A stretch of DNA of 7,114 nt, taken from Eubacteriales bacterium. GTDB taxonomy: Bacteria; Bacillota_A; Clostridia; Christensenellales; Aristaeellaceae. Positions 1-6,839 of the stretch are shown one piece after another (position 1 is the first letter of the stretch; each line of letters begins with the position of its first letter). Both the position numbers and the translations under genes were made by a program. The stretch is from contig JAUMYC010000132.1 of the NCBI GenBank assembly GCA_030528845.1, positions 1 to 7,114 of the forward strand. The letters run 5' to 3'. A model generated the notes under the pieces. That model did no database searches and was not told the DNA's origin. It saw only the letters and a list, made by a program, of their open reading frames with translations.

Positions 1-51
1 CAAGGGGGAATCATTCCCCCTTGCGGGGTTTCAGGGGCGGCGCCCCTGACG
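1..51. repeat. Double-palindrome repeat, copy 1
   Basis: This 51-bp unit is identical to the one at 112-162. It contains two near-perfect palindromes with a single central base. Palindrome A (1-23) has 11-bp arms starting CAAGGGGGAAT around a central C. Palindrome B (31-49) has 9-bp arms starting TCAGGGGCG around a central G. A short GCGGGGTT linker joins them. Both could fold as GC-rich hairpins on either strand. The window begins exactly at the first base of the unit, so the repeat may extend to the left. No T-run follows, so it is not a classic terminator. It resembles an interspersed extragenic palindrome; the family is not identified. Confidence 0.85.
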
Positions 52-111
52 CATCCCCTATGCAATCGCTGCCACCCCTTCGCTGATGCAATATCCCCCA
101 TATTGAGGGGT

Positions 112-162
112 CAAGGGGGAATCATTCCCCCTTGCGGGGTTTCAGGGGCGGCGCCCCTGACG
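112..162. repeat. Double-palindrome repeat, copy 2
   Basis: This is an exact second copy of the 51-bp unit at 1-51, offset by 111 bp, with palindromes at 112-134 and 142-160. The 60 bp between the copies (52-111) are unique in the window; TGCAAT occurs in them twice and I see no gene there. Copy 2 begins 21 bp past the ychF stop codon, so its hairpins could protect or end the ychF transcript. That role is inference: no U-tract is visible on the ychF strand. Confidence 0.85.
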
Positions 163-182
163 TCTCTCCCCACTCCCCGTGC

Positions 183-1274
183 TTACACGTTGAAGCGGAA
201 CAGGGTCACGTCGCCGTCCTTCATGACATATTCCTTGCCCTCGGAGCGGTACAGGCCCTTTTCCTTGCAGGCGGCGATGCTGCCCTCGCGCTTGAGATCC
301 TCAAAGGCGACGATCTCGGCGCGGATGAAGCCGCGTTCGAAATCGGAATGGATCTTGCCGGCGGCCTGCGGGGCCTTGGTGCCCTCGGTGATGGTCCATG
401 CGCGGACCTCCTTGGGGCCGGCGGTGAGATAGGAAATGAGGCCGAGCAGCGTGTAGCCTAGCTGGGCAAGGCGGCTCACGCCGCTCTGCTCGATGCCCAT
501 GTCCTCGAGGAACATGGCCTTTTCCTCGTCCGGCAGCTGGCTGATCTCCTCCTCGATCTGCGCGGAGATGACCAGCACCTGCGAATTTTCGCTCTCGGCG
601 ACGGCGCGCACGGCCTTGACATAGTCGCTCTCTTCCTGACCGATGTCGCCCTCGGCGATGTTGGCGGCATAGAGCACGGGCTTGGAGGAGAGGAGGAACC
701 AATCCGCCATGAGCTCCTTCTGCTCGTCGCTCAGCTCGCAGGTGCGCGCGGGCTTGCCGGCGTTGAGATGCTCGAGCACCTTCTTGGCGGTCTCGTGCTC
801 CTCTTCAAACTTCTTGTCGCCGTTTTTCATCATCTTCAGCGCGCGCTCGGCCCGCTTTTCGACGGTTTCGATATCGGCGAGGATGAGCTCCATCTGAATG
901 GTCTCGATGTCGCGCGCGGGATCCACGCTGCCGTCGACATGGATGATGTTCTCGTCGTCAAAGCAGCGCACGACGTGCAGCACGGCGTCCACCTCGCGGA
1001 TATGGGAGAGGAATTTGTTGCCGAGGCCCTCGCCCCTGCTCGCGCCGCGCACGAGACCGGCGATGTCCACAAATTCCAGAATGGCGGGGGTGTACTTTTC
1101 CGGGCTGTACATCTCTGCCAGAAAATCCAGACGGTCGTCCGGCACCGGCACCACGCCCACGTTCGGCTCGATGGTGCAGAAGGGATAGTTCGCCGCCTGC
1201 GCGCCCGCGCTGGTGATGGCGTTGAACAGAGTGGATTTGCCCACGTTCGGAAGGCCCACGACTCCAAGCTTCAT
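183..1274 (-). CDS. ychF: Redox-regulated ribosome-associated ATPase YchF (OLA1 family)
   Basis: The product has 363 residues, the usual length for the family. YchF is an Obg-related P-loop protein that prefers ATP over GTP, binds ribosomes and is linked to stress responses. The Walker A motif GLPNVGKST is at residues 7-15 and the G3 motif DIAGLV at 70-75. The usual NKxD specificity motif is replaced by NIAE (205-208), the family hallmark associated with ATP preference. A coiled-coil insertion spans about 130-175. The C-terminal TGS domain (about 280-363) ends in [11 protein letters not shown], typical of YchF. The ATG at 1272-1274 puts the P-loop at the expected place. An AAGGAG ribosome binding site lies 12 nt upstream (1287-1292), slightly far. 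The gene is transcribed alone and is divergent from the XRE regulator. Nothing looks damaged. The assignment is firm; the precise cellular role of the family is still debated. Confidence 0.97.
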   Translation of the reverse strand: MKLGVVGLPNVGKSTLFNAITSAGAQAANYPFCTIEPNVGVVPVPDDRLDFLAEMYSPEKYTPAILEFVDIAGLVRGASRGEGLGNKFLSHIREVDAVLHVVRCFDDENIIHVDGSVDPARDIETIQMELILADIETVEKRAERALKMMKNGDKKFEEEHETAKKVLEHLNAGKPARTCELSDEQKELMADWFLLSSKPVLYAANIAEGDIGQEESDYVKAVRAVAESENSQVLVISAQIEEEISQLPDEEKAMFLEDMGIEQSGVSRLAQLGYTLLGLISYLTAGPKEVRAWTITEGTKAPQAAGKIHSDFERGFIRAEIVAFEDLKREGSIAACKEKGLYRSEGKEYVMKDGDVTLFRFNV

Positions 1275-1322
1275 ATGCTAAAAACGCTCCTTTTGCAGTA
1301 AATGCCCATTTTTTCATCCTAC

Positions 1323-1351
1323 ATTATACAGGCAAAGGCCGCCGTGCGCAA
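1323..1351 (-). promoter_or_regulatory. Predicted ychF promoter
   Basis: On the minus strand there is a perfect -10 TATAAT (1328-1323) with a weak -35 TTGCGC (1351-1346) at 17 bp spacing. It lies 48 bp upstream of the ychF start. It is back to back with the promoter of the divergent regulator. Confidence 0.65.
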
Positions 1352-1361
1352 GTCTTTGCCT
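1330..1361. promoter_or_regulatory. Candidate operator: 8-bp inverted repeat between divergent promoters
   Basis: The arms AGGCAAAG (1330-1337) and CTTTGCCT (1354-1361) are perfect inverted repeats separated by 16 bp. One arm lies just upstream of the ychF -10 and the other just upstream of the regulator's -35. A dimeric helix-turn-helix protein bound here could act on both promoters. The adjacent XRE protein is the obvious candidate. The symmetry is seen directly; the function is inferred. Confidence 0.4.
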
Positions 1362-1364
1362 TCC

Positions 1365-1393
1365 TTGTAAACGCAGGTGCTTCGTGCTACAAT
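1365..1393 (+). promoter_or_regulatory. Predicted promoter of the XRE regulator (extended -10)
   Basis: A -35 TTGTAA (1365-1370) is followed after 17 bp by -10 TACAAT (1388-1393). The -10 is preceded by TGC, giving an extended TGn -10. The start of transcription should fall near 1400, leaving a leader of about 30 nt that contains the ribosome binding site. Confidence 0.7.
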
Positions 1394-1431
1394 CAGGGAG
1401 ACGTTTTATTCGGAAGGAAGAAGGAAACAGA

Positions 1432-2007
1432 ATGGAATTCGGCGAGAAATTACAGGCGTACAGGAAGCGCAGGGGGCTCACGCAGGAGGAGCTGGCGCAG
1501 CTGCTCTTTGTTTCCCGGGCCGCAGTTTCAAAATGGGAATCCGGAAGAGGATATCCGAGCATCGATTCGCTCATGGCTATTGCAAGGTTCTTTTCCGTGA
1601 GCGTAGACGAGCTGCTCTGCGCAGATGCGGCGCCGACTATCGCCGTGCAGGAGGACGCACCGAGGAAGAAAAGCCTCTTCTTTGCGCTGGCGGACATGAG
1701 CGCCGTGCTGCTGCTGTTCCTCCCGCTGTTTCGGCAAAGCGCGCAGGGGCCGGTGCGTGCGGTCCCGCTGCTCGCGCTGACGGGCCTTGCCCCGTATACG
1801 ATGGCGGCGTATTATGTCGCCGTGCTGGGGATGGCTTTGTCCGGGGCGCTGGGATTCGCGCTGGACGATAGGCAGGGCAGGAGGCTCTCGCTTGCGGCAA
1901 ACGCGGCCGGGACGCTGCTTTTCATCGTCAGCCCGCAGCCCTATGCGGCGGCGGTTTTGTTTGTTTTGCTCCTTGTCAAGGCGCAGATGCTGCGCAAAAT
2001 GCCGTGA
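1432..2007 (+). CDS. XRE-family transcriptional regulator with C-terminal membrane segments
   Basis: The product has 191 residues. The N-terminal part (about 4-60) is an XRE/Cro helix-turn-helix domain: LTQEELAQLL (16-25) and SRAAVSKWESGRGYPS (28-43) form the classic recognition unit, followed by a helix ending in SVSVDELL. After a polar linker (65-80) the rest is hydrophobic, with likely membrane segments at about 81-100, 109-125, 127-144, 152-168 and 170-183, so the DNA-binding domain appears membrane-tethered. I chose the ATG at 1432 because AAGGAA (1421-1426) sits 5 nt upstream. An in-frame GTG at 1384 would start inside the predicted -10 and add 16 residues foreign to the domain. This architecture is common in Firmicutes; targets and signals are generally unknown. 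Autoregulation through the inverted repeat at 1330-1361 is plausible. Confidence 0.9.
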   Translation: MEFGEKLQAYRKRRGLTQEELAQLLFVSRAAVSKWESGRGYPSIDSLMAIARFFSVSVDELLCADAAPTIAVQEDAPRKKSLFFALADMSAVLLLFLPLFRQSAQGPVRAVPLLALTGLAPYTMAAYYVAVLGMALSGALGFALDDRQGRRLSLAANAAGTLLFIVSPQPYAAAVLFVLLLVKAQMLRKMP

Positions 2008-2023
2008 TACGAAAGGTATCACG
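2003..2023 (+). other. Hairpin overlapping the regulator stop codon
   Basis: CGTGATAC (2003-2010) and GTATCACG (2016-2023) form a perfect 8-bp stem with a 5-nt GAAAG loop. The TGA stop (2005-2007) lies inside the left arm. The first T-run (2058-2064) is about 35 bp away, so this is not a classic intrinsic terminator. It could be a weak terminator, a 3' stability hairpin or a protein site. Confidence 0.45.
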
Positions 2024-2041
2024 CGGGATACGCCTCGTTTC

Positions 2042-2071
2042 TTGAAATTCGTGCCGCTTTTTTTATATCAT
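2042..2071 (+). promoter_or_regulatory. Predicted promoter of the PAP2-family gene
   Basis: A -35 TTGAAA (2042-2047) and -10 TATCAT (2066-2071) are separated by 18 bp. The spacer contains a run of seven T. The predicted transcript would begin near 2078, about 38 nt before the TTG start codon, and include the AGAAGG ribosome binding site. This suggests the gene can be transcribed independently of the upstream regulator. Confidence 0.5.
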
Positions 2072-2115
2072 ATCTGCAGGCGCAGGCCGAATGACACAGA
2101 GAGAAGGCGGGAATT

Positions 2116-2769
2116 TTGAGAAGAGAAAAAATCCGGAGCGTTTCTGCGGCGATCGGGCTGCTGGCAGCGTTTGCGTTGTGGACGGCGGCGGTGCTCCTCG
2201 TAGACGTGCGGGCGATCGGGCCGCTGGGCTCGCAGGTCGGCCTTGCGGCGCTGAACAGTTTCGTACATGAGTGGACGGGAGTACACATGGGCCTGTATGT
2301 GCTCACGGATTGGCTGGGACTGGTCCCGGTCGGCATCGGAGTTGGCTTTGCGCTGCTGGGCCTGCGGCAGTGGGCCGCGCGCAGGAAATTGCGGAAGGTG
2401 GATCGCAGCCTGCTCGTCCTCGGCGCGTTTTATATCGTGGTGTTGGGGGCATATGTTTTCTTTGAAAGCGCGGTCGTCAATTACAGGCCGGTGCTGATCG
2501 AAGGGATCTTGGAGGCGTCTTACCCCTCCTCCACGACCATGCTGGTGCTGTGCGTGCTGCCGACAGCCTCGATGCAGCTGTGCGGCCGCATAAAGAGCCG
2601 GGCGCTTTGTCGGCTCGTTTCCGCGGCAGCTGCGGCGTTTTCGGCGCTGATGGTGGCGGGAAGGCTGCTCTCGGGCGTGCATTGGTGCAGCGATATCATC
2701 GGCGGCGTGCTGCTCAGCGCAGGCCTGGTGCTGCTCTATCGCGCGGCCGTTTTGCCGAAGGAAAAGTGA
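2116..2769 (+). CDS. PAP2-fold integral membrane protein (phosphatase superfamily, altered active site)
   Basis: The product has 217 residues with about six hydrophobic segments (roughly 9-30, 36-50, 60-84, 98-116, 140-156, 165-182 and 196-212, some possibly partial). PAP2 enzymes remove phosphate from lipid phosphates or pyrophosphates such as undecaprenyl pyrophosphate. Motif 3 is largely intact: R183, five residues, H189 (nucleophile), three residues, D193. Motif 1 keeps R124-P125, but the expected Lys is E117. Motif 2, normally PSGH, reads PSST (137-140), so its catalytic His is missing. Activity as a standard lipid phosphatase is therefore uncertain. Similar YPSSTTM-containing proteins are, from memory, annotated as PAP2 family in Clostridia, so this looks like a subfamily trait rather than decay. 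The start is TTG; AGAAGG (2102-2107) lies 8 nt upstream, and the next in-frame Met (residue 58) would remove the first membrane segments. It converges on the LCP gene. Confidence 0.82.
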   Translation: MRREKIRSVSAAIGLLAAFALWTAAVLLVDVRAIGPLGSQVGLAALNSFVHEWTGVHMGLYVLTDWLGLVPVGIGVGFALLGLRQWAARRKLRKVDRSLLVLGAFYIVVLGAYVFFESAVVNYRPVLIEGILEASYPSSTTMLVLCVLPTASMQLCGRIKSRALCRLVSAAAAAFSALMVAGRLLSGVHWCSDIIGGVLLSAGLVLLYRAAVLPKEK

Positions 2770-2777
2770 CCATGTGT

Positions 2778-2822
2778 AAAAAAAGAACCTCTGCAGGACG
2801 AACGTCGTGCAGAGGTTCTTTG
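2778..2822 (-). terminator. Intrinsic terminator between convergent PAP2 and LCP genes
   Basis: A 14-bp perfect stem pairs 2782-2795 with 2808-2821, with an inner GAC/GTC pairing in the 12-nt loop. On the minus strand the stem runs into seven T (complement of 2778-2784), ideal for ending the LCP transcript right after its stop. On the plus strand the tail has only three T, which are part of the stem, so it would end the PAP2 transcript less efficiently. Confidence 0.88.
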
Positions 2823-2824
2823 GT

Positions 2825-3751
2825 TCAATAGCTGAGGAATTCCTCGAGCAGCGCGCGGTTTGCGGCGAAATCGGGCTTGATGCACCACACGCCGTCGTAG
2901 GTGCCGCTCTCGAAGGTGCCGTCGGCGGGCAGGCGAAGCTGCTCCACGTCGTTGCGGATCAGCGCGAACAGGCCCAGCGCGGCGATCTGCGGCCAGCAGA
3001 TGTTCGTCTTGGTCACGGAAAGCGCCGTTTTGACGAAGTCGATCAGCACCAGCGGGTTTTTCACGCTGCGCGCCTGCACGAGCATGGCCTCGAGCACTTG
3101 CCGCTGGCGCGAGGTGCGCGCGTAATCCGAGCCGATGGAGCGGATGCGCGCATAGGAGAGCGCCTGCGCGCCGGTCAGATGCACCCCCTGGCCCCACTGC
3201 TCCAAATAGGAAGTGTCCACGCCGGTCTTTTTGAGCACGCTGCGCGAGGCGTCGAGGTTTGCGTTGATCTCGTAGGCTTCCTCCTTCGTGATGTCGAGCG
3301 TCACGCCGCCCAGAGAGTCGATGAGCATGGGGAACGTGCGCAGGGAGATGACGACGTATTGGCGGATATCCAGCCCGAAGGCGCTGTTCACGGTCTCCAT
3401 GGCCAGCTCCGGCCCGCCGTAGCGGTAGGCGGCGTTGATCTTGCCGTAGCCGTGGCCGGGGATGTCCACCCATGTATCGCGCATGATGGAGGTGAGCCGC
3501 ACTTGCCCCAGCGGCCCGAGCGAGGCCACGATCATCGTGTCGGAGCGGGAGGTGCCGCCCGCGTCGTGATCCACGCCCAGCAGCAGCACGTCCGTCCAGC
3601 CGCCGTCCACGATCACCGTGCAGCCGGCTGAGGCGATGGCCCAGACGAGCAGCAGCGCGATCAGCAGGCGCAGCAGCCGCCCGAGGCAGCCCGGGCCTTC
3701 GTAGCGCGAGCGCCGTCTGCGCTTTTTGGGTCGCCGTTGTTCGTAGTACAT
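2825..3751 (-). CDS. LytR-CpsA-Psr (LCP) family cell-wall glycopolymer ligase
   Basis: The product has 308 residues. LCP proteins transfer anionic glycopolymers (teichoic acids, capsule) from undecaprenyl-pyrophosphate carriers to peptidoglycan outside the membrane. A very basic N-terminus (QRRPKKRRRRSR, 5-16) precedes one membrane segment (about 24-48), giving an inside-to-outside anchor. The LCP domain follows: LLLGVD (56-61), RSD (69-71), SIMRDTWVDIP (88-98), GKINAAYRYGG (103-113), and YARIR with DYARTSRQRQ (200-218). These include the conserved Asp and Arg residues that bind metal and pyrophosphate. The C-terminal tail is short, with no extra domain. I chose the ATG at 3749-3751 because AGAAGG lies about 11-12 nt upstream; a GTG four codons earlier would abut that site. 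The gene is divergent from mnmM. Which polymer it attaches cannot be told from the sequence. Confidence 0.93.
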   Translation of the reverse strand: MYYEQRRPKKRRRRSRYEGPGCLGRLLRLLIALLLVWAIASAGCTVIVDGGWTDVLLLGVDHDAGGTSRSDTMIVASLGPLGQVRLTSIMRDTWVDIPGHGYGKINAAYRYGGPELAMETVNSAFGLDIRQYVVISLRTFPMLIDSLGGVTLDITKEEAYEINANLDASRSVLKKTGVDTSYLEQWGQGVHLTGAQALSYARIRSIGSDYARTSRQRQVLEAMLVQARSVKNPLVLIDFVKTALSVTKTNICWPQIAALGLFALIRNDVEQLRLPADGTFESGTYDGVWCIKPDFAANRALLEEFLSY

Positions 3752-3778
3752 GAGAGAAAACACCTTCTTCTGTATCTC

Positions 3779-3808
3779 TTGCGGGAAGCCCGCTTCGTGG
3801 TATATTAT
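3779..3808 (+). promoter_or_regulatory. Candidate mnmM promoter
   Basis: TTGCGG (3779-3784) and TATTAT (3803-3808) are separated by 18 bp. The -10 overlaps the LCP -10 on the other strand. The -35 is only a partial match. A nearer TATAAA (3861-3866) was not chosen because it overlaps the ribosome binding site. Confidence 0.4.
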
Positions 3809-3809
3809 A
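3804..3809 (-). promoter_or_regulatory. Candidate LCP gene -10 element
   Basis: The minus strand reads a perfect TATAAT (3809-3804), 53 bp upstream of the chosen LCP start codon. No convincing -35 is seen at 16-18 bp spacing, where the DNA is GC-rich, so the call rests on the -10 alone. Confidence 0.5.
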
Positions 3810-3879
3810 GTGGGGTTCAGGGGCCGCCCGGCCGGAATAGCCGGAGGATATCCCCCATAGTATAAAGGATGGTTGGAAA

Positions 3880-4476
3880 ATGCGCAATATCGATATGGGA
3901 ATTGCCCGGAAATGGGCCGAGGAACTGCACAGCGCGGCGCTCGAACCGGGCGACGCGGCCATCGACGCGACGATGGGCAACGGCTATGACACGCTGCGCT
4001 TGTGCCGTCTGGTGGGCAAAACGGGCCGCGTGTGGGCCTTCGACGTGCAGAAGGAGGCGCTCGAGAGCACGCAGCGGCGGCTGGAGGAGGCCGGCGAGGC
4101 GGAGCAGGCGCGGCTGATCCTCTCCGGGCATGAAAACGCAGCCGAATATGTGCGCGGGCCGGTGCAGGCGGTCGTGTTCAACCTCGGCTGGCTGCCGGGG
4201 GTGGAGCACGCCGTGCGCACGCGCAGCGAGACCACTTTGCGCGCGGTGCAGGCGTGCCTTGCGCTGCTCGCGCCCGGCGGAGTGATGACGATCTGCGTCT
4301 ATCCGGGGCATGAAGAGGGCAAGGAGGAGCTGGACGACCTGCTGCGCTGGGCAGAGGGGCTCAACCCGCTGCAGTTCGACGCCGTCGTGCGGCGCTACCT
4401 CAACCAGCCGCTCGACCCGCCCGTGCTCATCGCCGTGCAGAAGGCGCTCAAGCCACGCAAGCCCCGCAAGGGCTGA
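3880..4476 (+). CDS. mnmM: tRNA nm5(s2)U34 methyltransferase MnmM (YtqB family)
   Basis: The product is a 198-residue class I SAM-dependent methyltransferase of the family once called putative rRNA methylase (B. subtilis YtqB). B. subtilis YtqB is reported to be MnmM, which methylates 5-aminomethyl-(2-thio)uridine at the wobble position of certain tRNAs, the step done by MnmC in E. coli. Visible motifs are the SAM-binding loop DATMGNGYDT (29-38), acidic residue D55 in AFDVQ (53-57), the family signature FNLGWLPG (100-107), which takes the place of a typical motif IV, and VYPGHEEG (140-147). The basic tail KPRKPRKG may contact RNA. The ATG at 3880 is preceded by AAGGA (3865-3869) with 10 nt spacing. 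The gene is single, divergent from the LCP gene and upstream of groESL, with no clear terminator in between. Family assignment is firm; the exact substrate is by homology. Confidence 0.92.
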   Translation: MRNIDMGIARKWAEELHSAALEPGDAAIDATMGNGYDTLRLCRLVGKTGRVWAFDVQKEALESTQRRLEEAGEAEQARLILSGHENAAEYVRGPVQAVVFNLGWLPGVEHAVRTRSETTLRAVQACLALLAPGGVMTICVYPGHEEGKEELDDLLRWAEGLNPLQFDAVVRRYLNQPLDPPVLIAVQKALKPRKPRKG

Positions 4477-4544
4477 GCCTCGCCGCGCCCCGTCCGGTTT
4501 TACCATCTTTTTACGGGAAAGCCGAGGTTCTGTGGAAAAAGCCC

Positions 4545-4573
4545 TTGTGTTTTGGGCGCAAAACGGATATACT
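4545..4573 (+). promoter_or_regulatory. groESL promoter (sigma-A type)
   Basis: TTGTGT (4545-4550) and TATACT (4568-4573) are separated by exactly 17 bp. Transcription should begin near 4580, just before the CIRCE operator. The 68 bp between the mnmM stop and this promoter hold only a weak possible fold (CCCGT near 4487 with ACGGG near 4513). Confidence 0.82.
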
Positions 4574-4585
4574 ATGACCATGCAA

Positions 4586-4612
4586 TTAGCACTCGGACAG
4601 AAAGAGTGCTAA
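4586..4612 (+). promoter_or_regulatory. CIRCE operator (HrcA binding site)
   Basis: TTAGCACTC (4586-4594), a 9-bp spacer, and GAGTGCTAA (4604-4612) match the CIRCE consensus perfectly. HrcA repressor binds this inverted repeat and blocks groESL transcription until heat stress titrates GroEL away from HrcA. Its place just downstream of the predicted transcription start is typical. hrcA itself is not in this window. Confidence 0.98.
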
Positions 4613-4645
4613 CAAGAATGAGTTCACCTTGAGGAGGAAATAAAA

Positions 4646-4930
4646 ATGACTATCAAGCCGTTGGGCGATCGTGTTGTGATCAAGAACGTGGAAGCCGAAG
4701 AGACCACCAGGGGCGGCCTGCTGCTGACCAGCTCCGCCAAGGAAAAGCCGCAGATGGCGGAGATCCTGGCCGTGGGCCCGGGCGGAAACGTGGACGGCAA
4801 GGAGATCGTGATGAACGTGCAGGTCGGCCAGAAGTGCATCTATTCCAAGTATGCCGGCACCGAATGCAAGATGGACGGCCAGGAATACATCATCGTCCGT
4901 CAGAGCGACATCCTCGCCATCGTGGAATAA
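4646..4930 (+). CDS. groES: Co-chaperonin GroES (Hsp10)
   Basis: The product has 94 residues, normal for GroES. Seven copies form the lid of the GroEL folding chamber in the cytoplasm. KPLGDRVV (4-11) opens the beta barrel. The mobile loop that docks on GroEL lies at about 17-34, with LLL (25-27) in place of the usual Ile-Val-Leu contact. AVGPGGNVDG (42-51) is the roof loop. The C-terminus SDILAIVE is typical. A strong ribosome binding site GGAGG (4633-4637) sits 8 nt before the ATG. It is the first gene of the operon, 39 bp ahead of groEL, and under CIRCE/HrcA control. Confidence 0.98.
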   Translation: MTIKPLGDRVVIKNVEAEETTRGGLLLTSSAKEKPQMAEILAVGPGGNVDGKEIVMNVQVGQKCIYSKYAGTECKMDGQEYIIVRQSDILAIVE

Positions 4931-6598
<1,668 letters not shown>

Positions 6599-6603
6599 GC
6601 TGA

Positions 6604-6674
6604 CTTTTGAGAGAATTTGCGAGAACCCCTTTTCTTCGGGAGAAGAAAAGGGGTTCTCGCGCTCTCCTCAAAAG
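6604..6674 (+). terminator. Large hairpin after groEL, probable operon terminator
   Basis: A perfect 19-bp stem pairs 6619-6637 with 6642-6660 around a GGGA loop. An outer arm CTTTTGA (6604-6610) can pair with TCAAAAG (6668-6674), making a larger interrupted stem. The hairpin starts within 25 bp of the groEL stop. There is no T-run after it, so termination may be non-canonical, or the hairpin may mainly protect the 3' end. Confidence 0.7.
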
Positions 6675-6839
6675 AAGCCTGTAAGGAACAAAGAGAGAGG
6701 TCCTATCGGCGGCATTTCGCCCTTTGAAAGGCCGGAGCAGGGGCTTGCCCTTGACCGAACGCCCCCGTTTCGGTTATCATGAACTGTAATTCATGCTTGC
6801 CGAAGGGATATTTCGTTCGAAAGTAATTTTGCCCTTCTT
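6675..6839. other. Gene-free spacer between groEL hairpin and tandem repeat
   Basis: I see no credible gene here on either strand. The one open frame (minus strand, 6703-6915) runs into the tandem repeat and has no recognisable domain. The only structure seen is a small inverted repeat, CATGAA (6778-6783) and TTCATG (6790-6795), with a 6-nt loop. The segment AAAGGCCGG (about 6727-6735) reappears within the 110-bp repeat unit, so part of this spacer may be related repeat DNA. Confidence 0.5.

Noticed and set aside
1..162. CRISPR-like repeat-spacer array
   Set aside because: There are only two repeats of 51 bp with a 60-bp interval and double palindromes, no further copies in the window and no cas genes. 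It does not fit a CRISPR array.
1384..1431. Earlier GTG start for the XRE regulator
   Set aside because: The GTG overlaps the predicted extended -10 (1385-1393), so it would not be in the transcript. The ATG at 1432 has a good ribosome binding site and fits the domain start.
3752..3763. GTG start four codons upstream for the LCP gene
   Set aside because: It directly abuts the AGAAGG ribosome binding site, which is better placed for the ATG at 3749-3751.
3861..3866. TATAAA as the -10 of mnmM
   Set aside because: It overlaps the AAGGA ribosome binding site, so the transcript would lack that site, and no -35 is seen at the right distance.
2736..3980. A 414-codon minus-strand frame spanning the LCP gene and its upstream region
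   Set aside because: It is Arg/Ala/His-rich, out of frame with the LCP gene whose motifs are clear, and runs through the terminator and both promoters. It is a GC-rich shadow frame.
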